Shown: positions 53,008-62,039, counted from the first letter of the stretch. The stretch is 64,000 nucleotides of DNA from Mycobacterium sp. Aquia_213 (GCF_026625985.1 NZ_CP113116.1:4712001-4776000), one strand, 5' to 3'. Numbers and translations: made by a program. The notes: generated by a model not told the origin, from the sequence alone.

Positions 53008-53083
53008 AGCCCTAACCTATCCAAGGACCTCCGGAACCGCCGGATGAACACCGCGTGAGCGTCTGCCGTTTAAGCTTTCACCC

Positions 53084-53569
53084 GTGCCGCTCTACGCCGC
53101 CTACGGATCGAACATGCATCCCGAGCAGATGCAGAAGCGTGCACCCCACTCCCCGATGGCGGGAACGGGCTGGTTGCACGGCTGGCGGCTGACCTTCGGC
53201 GGCGAAGACATCGGCTGGGAAGGCGCGCTGGCCAGCGTCGTCGAGGACCCCGATGCCAAGGTGTTCGTCGTGCTCTATGACATGACCTCGGCCGACGAAA
53301 TGAACCTGGATCAGTGGGAGGGCTCCGAGTTCGGCGTCCACAAAAAGATCAGATGCCGGGTGGAGCGCCTGTCCTCGGACACCGACATCGAACCGGTGCT
53401 GGCGTGGCTGTATGTGCTCGACGCCTGGGAGGGCGGGCTGCCGTCGGCGCGGTATCTGGGCGTGATGGCCGATGCCGCCGAAATCGCCGGCGCGCCAAGC
53501 GATTACGTGCACGACATCCGGACGCGGCCGGCCCGCAACATCGGCCCGGGGACTTCCGCTCAGGACTGA
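53084..53569 (+). CDS. Gamma-glutamylcyclotransferase-fold protein
   Basis: This 161-residue protein starts at GTG 53084 with LYAAYGSNMHPEQM, the glycine-rich YGSNM loop of the GGCT/AIG2 fold, and continues with VVEDPDAKVFVVLYDM, which holds the candidate catalytic acid near the end of the second strand. Members convert gamma-glutamyl amino acids to 5-oxoproline or act on related amides. The substrate here is not known. It is divergent from lpdA (76 bases) and overlaps the convergent amiA1 end by 10 bases. It corresponds to Rv3304. Confidence 0.86.
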   Translation: MPLYAAYGSNMHPEQMQKRAPHSPMAGTGWLHGWRLTFGGEDIGWEGALASVVEDPDAKVFVVLYDMTSADEMNLDQWEGSEFGVHKKIRCRVERLSSDTDIEPVLAWLYVLDAWEGGLPSARYLGVMADAAEIAGAPSDYVHDIRTRPARNIGPGTSAQD

Positions 53570-54732
53570 CGTGCCGACTGCTCGATGATGTTGACCATCA
53601 CCCGCAGCCCGACCCCCAGCGCCCGTTCGTCGAGATCGAAATTCGGCTGGTGCAGGTCCAGCTGCGGGCCCTCGCCCGACCACACCCCCAGTCGCGCCAT
53701 CGCGCCGGGGATCTCCTCCAGATACCAGGAGAAATCCTCGCCGCCGCCGGACTGCCGGGTGTCGGCCAGCGCCTCGGGCCCGACGGCCTCGATCGCGTGG
53801 GTCAGGATGCGGGTCGAGATCTCCTCGTTGACCACCGGGGGCACGCCGCGCCGGTATTGCATCGTGTGTTCGATGCCCAGCGGCAACAGCAGCGCGTCGA
53901 CGGCCTGCCGGATGAACTCCTCGAGTTCGAGCCAGGTGTGCCGGCTGGCGGTGCGCACGGTGCCCGACAGCTGCCCGTTCTGCGGGATCGCGTTGGCGGC
54001 CACCCCGGCGTTGACCGCACCCCACACCAGGACCGTGCCGTTGCGTGGGTCGAGGCGCCGCGACAGCACCCCGGGCACCCCGGTGATCAGCGTGCCGAGG
54101 CCGTAGACCAGGTCGGCGGTGAGGTGTGGCCGCGAGGTGTGGCCGCCCGGCGAAGACAGCGTGATGTGGATGTGGTCGGCCGCCGAGGTGATCGGGCCTT
54201 GCCGGACCGCGACCTTGCCGACCTCCAGCCGGGGATCGCAGTGCAGCGCGAAGATCCGGGACACCCCGGTCAGCGCTCCGGCCGCGATCGCGTCGATCGC
54301 GCCGCCGGGCATCAGCTCTTCGGCGGCCTGAAAGATCAACCGCACCCCGACCGGCAGTTCGGGCACCGACGCCAGCGCCTGCGCGGTGCCCAGCAGGATC
54401 GCGGTGTGCGCGTCGTGCCCGCAGGCGTGCGCGACGTTCGGCATCGTCGAGGCATAGGGTGCGCCGGTCCGCTCGGCCATCGGCAACGCGTCCATGTCGG
54501 CGCGCAGCGCGATCCTGGGCTCGTGTTCCGGGCCGAAATCACACGTCAGCCCGGTGCCGGCGGGCAACACCTTGGGATTGAGCCCGGCGTCGGCCAACCG
54601 CTCGGCGACAAACTGCGTGGTGGCGTACTCCTGCCGGCCCAGCTCCGGATAGCGGTGCAGATGCCGGCGCCACTCGACCATGTCGTCGTAGTGGGCGGCC
54701 AGCCACGATTCGGCGGCGTCAACCAGGCTCAT
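53560..54732 (-). CDS. amiA1: M20-family amidohydrolase AmiA1
   Basis: This 390-residue enzyme belongs to the M20D peptidase/amidohydrolase group (hippurate hydrolase or N-acyl amino acid type). Metal ligands are suggested by LRADMDALPM, HACGHDAHTAILLG and FQAAEELMPGGA, and a lid domain spans about residues 180-290. The start overlaps the amiB1 stop by four bases; the two homologous enzymes are thus translated together. Its own end overlaps the GGCT gene. Substrate unknown. Confidence 0.92.
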   Translation of the reverse strand: MSLVDAAESWLAAHYDDMVEWRRHLHRYPELGRQEYATTQFVAERLADAGLNPKVLPAGTGLTCDFGPEHEPRIALRADMDALPMAERTGAPYASTMPNVAHACGHDAHTAILLGTAQALASVPELPVGVRLIFQAAEELMPGGAIDAIAAGALTGVSRIFALHCDPRLEVGKVAVRQGPITSAADHIHITLSSPGGHTSRPHLTADLVYGLGTLITGVPGVLSRRLDPRNGTVLVWGAVNAGVAANAIPQNGQLSGTVRTASRHTWLELEEFIRQAVDALLLPLGIEHTMQYRRGVPPVVNEEISTRILTHAIEAVGPEALADTRQSGGGEDFSWYLEEIPGAMARLGVWSGEGPQLDLHQPNFDLDERALGVGLRVMVNIIEQSARQS

Positions 54733-55913
54733 CCGGCCGCCCGGCGTTCCAACCCGGCCAATACCCGGTCACGTTCGGCGCCGTCCTGAGCGAGATGGAC
54801 AACCGTGCACGCCAGCATCACCGCACCCTCGATAACCGCGCGGTCGGCGCTCGGGCCGACGGCGGCCGCGGCGAATGCGCGCTGATGCACGGTGGCGCCC
54901 CCGGCGTCGACACCGATCACCGGGTGGATGCCCGGCAGCACGTGCGTGACGTTGCCCATATCGGTGCTGCCCATCGGCAACGTCTTCTCGAACTCGGGTG
55001 CCACCGGTTCGCGTCCGAGCCGGCGCATCTCTTCCCGGCAGACTTCGCCCAGCCACTCGTCCGGCCTGAGCTCCGCGTATGCCGGTGATGGCGTGTTGAT
55101 TTCGTATTCGCAGCCGGTGCCCAGTGCGCCCGCGGCAAAGCAGGCGAACATCCTGCCCTCCAGCTCGCGCAGCGAATCCACCTCGACCGCGCGCATCGCG
55201 TACTGCAGCGTCGCGTGTCCGGGGATGACGTTGACCGCCTGCCCGCCGTTGGTGACGATCCCGTGCACCAGCTGCCCCGGCGCCAGTTGCTGTCGCAGCA
55301 GGCCGATCGCGACCTGCGCGACGGTGACGGCGTCGGCGGCGTTGACGCCCAGATACGGGGCGACGGCGGCGTGCGATTCCTTGCCCCGGTAGTCGACGGT
55401 GACTTCGGAAAGGGCCAGCGAACGGGCGGCGGCGATGTCGGTCGGCCCGGGATGCAGCATCACCGCGGCGGCGACGTCGTCGAAGGTGCCGGCCTCCAGC
55501 AGCAGCGCCTTGCCGCCGCCGGCCTCCTCGGCGGGGGTGCCGATCAGGGCCACGGTGAGGCCGAGCTCGTCGGCCACCTCGGCCAGCGCCAGCGCGGTTC
55601 CGACCGCCGACGCCGCGATGATGTTGTGGCCGCAGGCATGCCCGATCTCGGGCAGGGCGTCGTACTCGGCGCAGATCCCGACCACCAGCGGTCCGCTGCC
55701 GAAGTCGGCGCGGAAGGCGGTGTCCAGGCCGCCGACGGCTCCGGTGACGTCGAAGCCCCGCTCGGCGACCAGTGCCCGCGTTTTGGCGCAGCTATGATGC
55801 TCGGCGAAGGCCAGCTCGGGCTCGGCGTGGATCGCGTGCGAGAGCTCGACAAGATCGACACCACGACGCCGCACCGCGTCCTCGACGCTGTCCAATGCGG
55901 TGTTGGTGGGCAT
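54729..55913 (-). CDS. amiB1: M20-family amidohydrolase AmiB1
   Basis: The 394-residue protein resembles AmiA1 and p-aminobenzoyl-glutamate hydrolase type enzymes. Metal-site motifs are VGICAEYDALPEIGHACGHN, IGTPAEEAGGGKALLLEAG and the C-terminal PMGSTDMGNVTHVLPGIHP. The alternate spacing from AmiA1 (HACGHN in place of HACGHD) suggests a different substrate. It is the upstream gene of the amiB1-amiA1 pair, coupled by four bases. It follows the cutinase gene at a distance of 50 bases on the same strand. Confidence 0.92.
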   Translation of the reverse strand: MPTNTALDSVEDAVRRRGVDLVELSHAIHAEPELAFAEHHSCAKTRALVAERGFDVTGAVGGLDTAFRADFGSGPLVVGICAEYDALPEIGHACGHNIIAASAVGTALALAEVADELGLTVALIGTPAEEAGGGKALLLEAGTFDDVAAAVMLHPGPTDIAAARSLALSEVTVDYRGKESHAAVAPYLGVNAADAVTVAQVAIGLLRQQLAPGQLVHGIVTNGGQAVNVIPGHATLQYAMRAVEVDSLRELEGRMFACFAAGALGTGCEYEINTPSPAYAELRPDEWLGEVCREEMRRLGREPVAPEFEKTLPMGSTDMGNVTHVLPGIHPVIGVDAGGATVHQRAFAAAAVGPSADRAVIEGAVMLACTVVHLAQDGAERDRVLAGLERRAAG

Positions 55914-55963
55914 CCCTGCAGTATCTCATCGAATGCGGCCGCGACTGACCGTCCCCGCGGCGG

Positions 55964-56626
55964 CTACACCCGTCCGGCGATGAAGCCCGCCGCCTGCCCG
56001 GGGTAGGGCGGTATCGAATAGTCGTGGTGGGCTTCCCGGTCGCGACCGCCGACGACGCAGACCGGATCGCCGGGGCTGCACTCGTCGATGGCACGGCCGG
56101 CGAACTGCCCCGCCGTCGAGAGCGGGGTGTTGAACCGGTTGCCGGGATTGCCGAACACGGCGACCGCCCTGATCTTGCTGGCCAGGCCGGGGTCCAGCGC
56201 CGGAGCCGACCCGAACTCGCCGATGGTGTTGCCCAGCGGCGGCACCCCGGCCAGCATCGAGACCGCGGCGGCGCCCTGCGAGAAGCCGCCGAGGATCAGG
56301 TGGGTGCCCGGGCACTGGTCGGCCATCGCCGCGATGTGGTCACGGGCGTCGTTGGCGCCGTCGCCGGTCTGCAGGAAGTTGTAGCTGGCCGGGTAGTTCA
56401 CCGCGTAGTTGTCGAAGTTGCGGCCACCCAGGGTGGGCTGCAGCGCGGCGAACAGCGCGTCACCCACGACGCCCAGCCCGGGCGGCTCGTTGGTACCGCG
56501 GGCGAAGATCAGCTGGACGTCGGGACAGTCGGCCCGTGCCGTCGGCGCCGGGCCGCCAAAGACCATGGCCAGCGAGGCCGTGATTGCAATGACCAGGCCA
56601 GCGAATGGCCACTTACCAAAACTCAT
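55964..56626 (-). CDS. Secreted cutinase-like esterase (Culp family)
   Basis: This 220-residue protein has a signal peptide with a probable cleavage near ARA-DC and a cutinase domain. The catalytic serine is in LILGGFSQGAAAVSML, and the DPVC segment and HHDYS segment hold the Asp and His candidates; conserved cysteines (ADCPDV, DQCPGT, DECSPGDPVC) give two disulfides. Cutinase-like proteins of mycobacteria are secreted esterases or phospholipases. It is divergent from deoD by only 43 bases. I recall no cutinase here in M. tuberculosis, so it is an added or retained gene. Confidence 0.9.
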   Translation of the reverse strand: MSFGKWPFAGLVIAITASLAMVFGGPAPTARADCPDVQLIFARGTNEPPGLGVVGDALFAALQPTLGGRNFDNYAVNYPASYNFLQTGDGANDARDHIAAMADQCPGTHLILGGFSQGAAAVSMLAGVPPLGNTIGEFGSAPALDPGLASKIRAVAVFGNPGNRFNTPLSTAGQFAGRAIDECSPGDPVCVVGGRDREAHHDYSIPPYPGQAAGFIAGRV

Positions 56627-56669
56627 GCGGGAAATCCTGACATATATAGCGAAGCTAAGCTCGCACAGT

Positions 56670-57476
56670 GTGACCGACGTTGCATCCGAGAACTCTCAAC
56701 TCGCACAGCGCGCGGCAAATTCCATCCGCGAGCAAACCGGGGTCGACGAGCACGACATCGCCATTGTGCTCGGCTCGGGATGGTCGCCGGCGATCGCGGA
56801 GCTGGGCTCACCCGACGCCGTGTTGCCCCAGGCCGAGCTTCCCGGCTTCGCACCGCCACGCGCGGCCGGCCATCCCGGTGAGCTGCTGTCGGTGCGCATC
56901 GGTGCGCACCAGGTACTGGTGCTGGCCGGGCGCGTGCACGCCTACGAGGGCCATGACCTGAGTCACGTCGTCCACCCGGTGCGCGCGGCCTGCGCGGCCG
57001 GGGCCGGCATCGTGGTGCTGACCAACGCGGCCGGCGGACTGCGCACCGACATGCGGGTCGGCCAGCCCGTGCTGATCAGCGATCACCTGAACCTGACCGC
57101 GCGCTCACCTCTGGTCGGCGCCCAGTTCGTGGATCTCACCGATGCGTACGCGCCGCGGCTGCGCGCACTCGCCCGCGACGCCGACCCCGAGCTGACCGAA
57201 GGCGTCTACGCCGGCCTGCCCGGGCCGCACTACGAGACGCCCGCCGAAATCCGGATGCTGCAGACACTGGGCGCGGATCTGGTCGGCATGTCGACCGTGC
57301 ACGAAACGATCGCGGCCCGCGCGGCCGGCGCCGAGGTGCTGGGCATTTCACTGGTGACCAACCTGGCGGCCGGTATCACCGGTAGTCCACTGAGCCATGC
57401 CGACGTGATGGCGGCCGGGGCCGCGTCGGCATCCCGGATCGGCGCGCTACTCGCCGCCGTGATCGCCCGGATTTAG
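56670..57476 (+). CDS. deoD: Purine nucleoside phosphorylase
   Basis: This 268-residue trimeric-type phosphorylase splits guanosine and inosine to base and ribose-1-phosphate. IAIVLGSGWSPAIAELG is the phosphate-binding entry, VVLTNAAGGLRTDM and ISDHLNLTARSPL are active-site loops, and MSTVHETIAARAAGAEVLG contains the base-recognition asparagine/glutamate region. The GTG at 56670 gives the same 268-residue length remembered for Rv3307. It is followed after two bases by pmmB, whose ribose/hexose phosphomutase activity could use its product. Confidence 0.94.
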   Translation: MTDVASENSQLAQRAANSIREQTGVDEHDIAIVLGSGWSPAIAELGSPDAVLPQAELPGFAPPRAAGHPGELLSVRIGAHQVLVLAGRVHAYEGHDLSHVVHPVRAACAAGAGIVVLTNAAGGLRTDMRVGQPVLISDHLNLTARSPLVGAQFVDLTDAYAPRLRALARDADPELTEGVYAGLPGPHYETPAEIRMLQTLGADLVGMSTVHETIAARAAGAEVLGISLVTNLAAGITGSPLSHADVMAAGAASASRIGALLAAVIARI

Positions 57477-57478
57477 CT

Positions 57479-58966
57479 GTGGCACCGCCACTTCGGTTCG
57501 GCACGGCGGGATTGCGCGGCCCGGTCCGCGATGGCCCGGACGCGATGAACGTCGCGGTGGTGTCGCGTGCCACTTGGGCCGTGGCGCAGGTGCTTACGGG
57601 TCGCGGCCTGGCGGGTGCGCAGGTGATCGTCGGGCGCGACGCTCGGCACGGTTCGGCAATCTTCGCCACGGTGACCGCCGAAGTGCTTGCCGCCGAGGGG
57701 TTTTCGGTGCTGCTGCTGCCGGGCGTGGTGCCCACGCCGGTGGTCGCCTACGCGGTGCGGCACACCGGCGCCGCCGCCGGAATCCAGATCACCGCCTCGC
57801 ACAATCCGCCGACCGACAACGGCTACAAGGTGTACTTCGACGGCGGCATCCAGATCATCTCCCCCACCGACACCGAGATCGAAACCGCCATGGCCACAGC
57901 GCCTCCCGCCGGCCAGATCGCCCGCAAACCGGTCGTGCCCGCCGATACCGACCTGGTCGCGCGCTACATCGAACGCGCGGCCGGGGTGCGGCGCGCCGGC
58001 GGTTCGGTGCGGGTGGCACTGACCCCGCTGCACGGGGTCGGCGGCGCGGTGGCCGTCGAGACGTTGCACCGCGCCGGCTTCGGCCAGGTGCATACCGTCG
58101 GAGCCCAGTACGCGCCGGACCCCGACTTCCCCACCGTCGCGTTCCCGAACCCCGAGGAGCCCGGGGCCGCCGACGCGCTGCTCGCCCTGGCCGCCGACAT
58201 CGAAGCCGACGTCGCGATCGCCCTGGACCCCGACGCCGACCGTTGCGCGGTGGGCATCCGCACCGCGACGGGATGGCGGATGCTGTCCGGCGACGAAACC
58301 GGTTGGCTGCTAGGCGATTACATCCTGTCCCACCGGCGACCCGACCACGCGGTGGTTGCCAGCACCATCGTGTCCTCCCGGATGCTCGCGGCGATAGCCG
58401 CCCACCACGGCGCGGTCCACGTCGAGACCCGCACCGGGTTCAAATGGCTGGCCCGCGCTGATGCGAACGTGCCCGGCACTTTGGTGTACGCCTACGAGGA
58501 AGCGATTGGCCACTGCGTGGATCCCGCGGCGGTGCGCGACAAGGACGGCATCAGCGCGGCCGTACTGGTGTGCGACATGGCGGCTTCCCTGAAACAGCAG
58601 GGCCGTTCGATACCCGAGGTGCTCGACGACCTCGCCCGGCGATACGGCGTGCACGAAGTCGCGGCGATCTCACGCCGGGTCGCGGACGCCGGCGAGGCGG
58701 CCGAACTGATGCAGCGACTGCGTACCGCACCGCCAAGCCGGCTGGCCGGGTTCGCGGCGACGATGACCGATATCACCGACGCGCTGATCTTCACTGCCGC
58801 CGACGACGACACCACGATCAGGGTGGTGGTGCGTCCTAGCGGAACCGAGCCGAAGCTGAAGTGCTACTTGGAGATTCGCTGTGCGACTTCCGACGACCTG
58901 ACTTCTTCCCGGACTTGTGCCGACGCGTTGCGAGCGGAGTTGACCGCTGAGCTGGCACGCTGGTGA
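57479..58966 (+). CDS. pmmB: Phosphohexomutase (phosphomannomutase) PmmB
   Basis: This 495-residue alpha-D-phosphohexomutase interconverts sugar 1- and 6-phosphates. The phosphoserine loop is ITASHNPPTDNGYKVY, the metal loop is DPDADRCAVG, the sugar-binding loop is VYAYEEAIGHC, and the phosphate loop is RPSGTEPKLKCYLE. It starts with GTG two bases after the deoD stop. Given the deoD link, action on pentose phosphates is also possible. The C-terminal 131 bases overlap the extended end of upp on the other strand. Confidence 0.93.
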   Translation: MAPPLRFGTAGLRGPVRDGPDAMNVAVVSRATWAVAQVLTGRGLAGAQVIVGRDARHGSAIFATVTAEVLAAEGFSVLLLPGVVPTPVVAYAVRHTGAAAGIQITASHNPPTDNGYKVYFDGGIQIISPTDTEIETAMATAPPAGQIARKPVVPADTDLVARYIERAAGVRRAGGSVRVALTPLHGVGGAVAVETLHRAGFGQVHTVGAQYAPDPDFPTVAFPNPEEPGAADALLALAADIEADVAIALDPDADRCAVGIRTATGWRMLSGDETGWLLGDYILSHRRPDHAVVASTIVSSRMLAAIAAHHGAVHVETRTGFKWLARADANVPGTLVYAYEEAIGHCVDPAAVRDKDGISAAVLVCDMAASLKQQGRSIPEVLDDLARRYGVHEVAAISRRVADAGEAAELMQRLRTAPPSRLAGFAATMTDITDALIFTAADDDTTIRVVVRPSGTEPKLKCYLEIRCATSDDLTSSRTCADALRAELTAELARW

Positions 58967-59591
58967 ACACGCGGGGCCCGAACTGACGGTCTCCCGCGTC
59001 GCCGAGGCCCGGCACGATGAACGCCGACTTGTTGAGTCCCTTGTCGACCGCGGCGGTGAACACTCGCGCGTCCGGCGCTATTTTCTCCACTGCCGCAAGG
59101 CCTTCCGGCGCAGCGACCACGCAGAGCACGCTGATGTCCGTCGCGCCCCGGCGCTGCAGCAGCTCGATCGCATACGTCATCGACCCACCGGTAGCCAGCA
59201 TCGGGTCAAGCACCATGACCGGCCGGTGTTTGAGCTTGGCGGGCAGCGACTCCATGTACGGGAAGGGCAGATGGGTTTCCTCGTCGCGGGCGACACCGAC
59301 GAAGCCGACCTCGGCCTCCGGGATCGCGGCGTGCGCCTCGTTGATCATCCCGAGCCCGGCCCGCAACACCGGAACCAGCAGCGGCGGATTGACCAAGCGC
59401 CGCCCGAATGTCTCGGCCAGGGGCGTCCGGATCCTGATCGGCGCGGTGGCCATGTCCCGGGTGGCCTCGTAGACCAGCACCAGCGTCAGCTCGCGCAGCG
59501 CGGCCCGAAAGCCCGCGGCATCGGTGCGTTGGTCGCGCAGCGCCGTCAGCCGCGCCGCGGCCAACGGGTGATCGATTACTCGCACTTCCAT
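58836..59591 (-). CDS. upp: Uracil phosphoribosyltransferase with an unusual C-terminal extension
   Basis: This enzyme makes UMP from uracil and PRPP. The PRPP loop is VMVLDPMLATGGSMTYAIEL, LLVPVLRAGLGM is the other binding loop, and the C-terminal uracil-binding IVPGLGDAGDRQFGPR is intact at residues 192-207. In M. tuberculosis the protein ends right there. Here the stop is missing and the frame runs on for 44 more residues rich in Ser, Arg and Lys (RRHKSGKKSGRRKSHSES), antisense to the end of pmmB. A short-leader promoter is predicted just upstream. The extension may be harmless or a sequencing artefact. Confidence 0.93.
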   Translation of the reverse strand: MEVRVIDHPLAAARLTALRDQRTDAAGFRAALRELTLVLVYEATRDMATAPIRIRTPLAETFGRRLVNPPLLVPVLRAGLGMINEAHAAIPEAEVGFVGVARDEETHLPFPYMESLPAKLKHRPVMVLDPMLATGGSMTYAIELLQRRGATDISVLCVVAAPEGLAAVEKIAPDARVFTAAVDKGLNKSAFIVPGLGDAGDRQFGPRVFTSVPAQRSTPLATRRHKSGKKSGRRKSHSESPSSTSASARFR

Positions 59592-59602
59592 GCGCTTGAG
59601 GG

Positions 59603-59631
59603 TATATAACGATCCGACCTCGGTTGGCTAA
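59603..59631 (-). promoter_or_regulatory. Predicted sigma-A promoter of upp
   Basis: On the minus strand TTAGCC (59626-59631) and TATATA (59603-59608) are 17 bases apart. The -10 is only 11 bases from the start codon, so the message would have almost no leader. Confidence 0.5.
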
Positions 59632-59640
59632 AGTGCAGCT

Positions 59641-59676
59641 GACACGCATGCGCGCCTGCCCCGCGCCCCGCGTGTC
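59641..59676. repeat. Inverted repeat in the sapM leader
   Basis: Arms GACACGC (59641-59647) and GCGTGTC (59670-59676) enclose 22 GC-rich bases, ending 18 bases before the sapM start. It could form a hairpin in the leader or bind a dimeric regulator; either is inference. Confidence 0.35.
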
Positions 59677-59694
59677 GGCTCATATGCTCCCCGG

Positions 59695-60567
59695 GTGTTT
59701 CGCGAGATTCGACGTCCCCTCGTCTTGGCCGCAGCGGTGGCGCTGACGTGGTTGGCCGCCACCCCGTTGGCGCCGCGGGTGACCGCCGCGGCCGCGCTTC
59801 CCCGGCCGGCGCACATCGTAATTGTGGTGGAAGAGAACCGTTCTGAAGGCCACATCATCGGCAGCCCGCAGAACCCGTTCATCAACGCCCTTGCCACCCA
59901 TGGCGCCAACATGGTGCAGTCGTTCGCCGAAACACATCCCAGCGAACCGAATTATCTGGCGCTGTTTGCCGGCAATACCTTTGGGGTGACCAAGGACTCG
60001 TGCCCGATCAACGCCGGCAACGCGCCCAACCTGGGGTCTGAATTGCTCGGTGCCGGATACACATTCATCGGCTATTCCGAGGACCTGCCCGCGGTCGGCT
60101 CGCCCGTGTGCAGCGCGGGCAAGTACGCGCGCAAGCATGTGCCGTGGGCCAACTTCGCCAACGTGCCGCCGACGAGTTCGGTGCCGTTCTCCGCGTTTCC
60201 GCAGGGCAATTACGACAGCCTGCCGACGGTGTCGTTCGTCATTCCCAACAACGACAACAACATGCACGACGGCTCGATCGCGCAGGGCGACGCCTGGCTG
60301 AATCGACAGCTGTCCGGCTACGCCAACTGGGCGGTCGCCAACAACAGCCTGCTGATCGTGACCTGGGATGAGGACGACGGATCCGGTTCGCCAGGCGGCC
60401 ACAACCAGATCCCGACGATCTTCTACGGCGCGCACGTCCAACCCGGCACCTACAGCGAGCAGATGAGCCACTACAACCTGCTCTCCACCATCGAGCAGAT
60501 GTACGGCTTGCCCAAGACGGGCAACGCGGCCAACGCTCCCGCGATCGCCAGCATCTGGGCGGGATAG
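59695..60567 (+). CDS. sapM: Secreted acid phosphatase SapM
   Basis: This 290-residue secreted phosphatase has an N-terminal signal peptide (hydrophobic core about residues 9-24) and a phosphoesterase fold: HIVIVVEENRSEGHIIG, SFAETHPSEPNYLALFAG, and the C-terminal block LLIVTWDEDDGSGSPGGHN, which holds metal-type acidic residues. M. tuberculosis SapM dephosphorylates phosphatidylinositol 3-phosphate in the host phagosome. Two cysteines (KDSCPIN, SPVCSAG) may form a disulfide. The start is GTG at 59695, divergent from upp. Confidence 0.94.
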   Translation: MFREIRRPLVLAAAVALTWLAATPLAPRVTAAAALPRPAHIVIVVEENRSEGHIIGSPQNPFINALATHGANMVQSFAETHPSEPNYLALFAGNTFGVTKDSCPINAGNAPNLGSELLGAGYTFIGYSEDLPAVGSPVCSAGKYARKHVPWANFANVPPTSSVPFSAFPQGNYDSLPTVSFVIPNNDNNMHDGSIAQGDAWLNRQLSGYANWAVANNSLLIVTWDEDDGSGSPGGHNQIPTIFYGAHVQPGTYSEQMSHYNLLSTIEQMYGLPKTGNAANAPAIASIWAG

Positions 60568-60625
60568 GCCTGCTGGCCCGGCACCGGACCCGGCCCGTTG
60601 GCGGGCCGTCGCTATTCTGTGCCGC

Positions 60626-61951
60626 ATGGCTGCTGACCTCGTACCCATCCGCCTGAGCCTGTCCGACGGTGACCGCTACACCGTGTGGGCACCGCGCTGG
60701 CGCGACGCCGGCGACGAGTGGGAGGCGTTCCTGGGCAACGAAGACGACCTGTACGTGTTCGAGGCCGTTGCCGACCTCGTCGCGTTCGTGCGTTCCGGCG
60801 CCGAGAACGACTTGACCGATCACCCGGCATGGAAAGACCTGACCGCGGCGCACGCGCACAGCTTCGAGCCCGCCGAGGCCAAGCAGTTCGACCTGGTCGC
60901 GGTCGAGGAACTGGTGGCCGAGAAGCCGTCCGAGGAGTCGGTGACCACGCTGGCCGGCGCGCTGGCCATCGTGTCGTCGATCGGATCGGTGTGCGAGCTG
61001 GCGGCGGTGTCGAAGTTCTTCAACGGCAACCCCAGCCTGGGCACGGTGTCCGGCGGAATCGACCACTTCACCGGCAAGGCGGGCGCCAAACGCTGGAATT
61101 CGATCGCCGAGGTCATCGGGCGCAGCTGGGACGACGTGCTCAGCGCGATCGAGGAGATCATCAGCACTCCCGAGGTCGACGAGGCGGCGGTGCAGAAAGC
61201 CGCCGACGAGCTGGCCGAAGAACGCGAAGACGAGTCCGAAGAGGAATCCGAGGACGAAGTCGAGGAGACCGCAGCCCCTGACTCGGAGGACGAGTCCGAC
61301 GGCGAAGACGTCGACGAAGACACGGACGAAGACGACGAAGACGACGAAGAACAGGACGAGGCGGAGGTTCGCGCGCCCGGCGACAGCGTCGTACTCGGTA
61401 GCGACGAGGACTTCTGGATGGAGGTGGGCATCGACCCGGTCCGGATCTTGACGAGTTCGGGCACGTTCTACACGCTGCGCTGCTACCTGGACGACCGCCC
61501 GATCTTCCTGGGCCGCAACGGACGGATCAGCGTGTTCACCTCCGAGCGCAGCCTGGCTCGCTACCTGGCCGACGAGCACGACCACGACCTGTCCGATCTG
61601 AGCACCTACGACGACATCCGCACCGCCGCGACCGACGGATCGCTGTCGGTGGAAGTCACCGACGAGAACATCTACGTGCTCAGCGGGCTGGCCGACGACT
61701 TCGCCGACGGGCCGGACGCCGTGGATCGCGAGCAACTCGACCTGGCCGTCGAACTGCTCCGCGATATCGGTGACTACTCCGAGGAGAGCACCGTCGACAA
61801 GGCTCTCGAAACGAGCAAGCCGTTGGGCAAGCTGGTGGCCTATGTGTTGGAGCCCGGCTCGGTCAGCAAGCCCGCGACGCCGTATTCGGCGGCGGTGCGG
61901 GAATGGGAAGACCTGGAGAAGTTCGTCGAGTCTCGGCTGCGGCGCGAGTAA
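60626..61951 (+). CDS. Acidic two-repeat conserved protein, Rv3311-like
   Basis: The 441-residue protein has two similar regions separated by a very acidic linker (about residues 195-250, nearly all Asp/Glu/Ser). Region one (YTVWAPRWRDAGDEWEAF, LYVFEAVADLVAFVRSG) and region two (FYTLRCYLDDRPIFLG, ISVFTSERSLARYLADE) share the pattern of a strand, an F/VxG turn and a helix with a conserved LxxFV/YL core, suggesting an internal duplication. No catalytic motif is seen. It has no signal peptide. Function unknown; the conserved neighbour is sapM. It has GC-rich coding typical of the region. Confidence 0.85.
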   Translation: MAADLVPIRLSLSDGDRYTVWAPRWRDAGDEWEAFLGNEDDLYVFEAVADLVAFVRSGAENDLTDHPAWKDLTAAHAHSFEPAEAKQFDLVAVEELVAEKPSEESVTTLAGALAIVSSIGSVCELAAVSKFFNGNPSLGTVSGGIDHFTGKAGAKRWNSIAEVIGRSWDDVLSAIEEIISTPEVDEAAVQKAADELAEEREDESEEESEDEVEETAAPDSEDESDGEDVDEDTDEDDEDDEEQDEAEVRAPGDSVVLGSDEDFWMEVGIDPVRILTSSGTFYTLRCYLDDRPIFLGRNGRISVFTSERSLARYLADEHDHDLSDLSTYDDIRTAATDGSLSVEVTDENIYVLSGLADDFADGPDAVDREQLDLAVELLRDIGDYSEESTVDKALETSKPLGKLVAYVLEPGSVSKPATPYSAAVREWEDLEKFVESRLRRE

Positions 61952-62039
61952 CGCCCGTTTGACGGGTTCCCAAGTCTCCTCTTTACTGGCGGCAGCGTCC
62001 GCCGGAGGTCCGCGGCGGCCCGACGGGGAGGTCAACTGA

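Noticed and set aside
49702..53058. A plus-strand open frame of more than 1100 codons opposite glpD2 and lpdA
   Set aside because: It is the mirror of two clearly conserved genes, has low-complexity His/Arg/Gly-rich translation and no domain. Long antisense frames are usual at high GC.
61190..61380. Tandem repeat DNA in the acidic region of the Rv3311-like gene
   Set aside because: The GAC/GAA/GAG codon mixture is irregular; it reflects acidic amino acid bias and not a true DNA tandem repeat.
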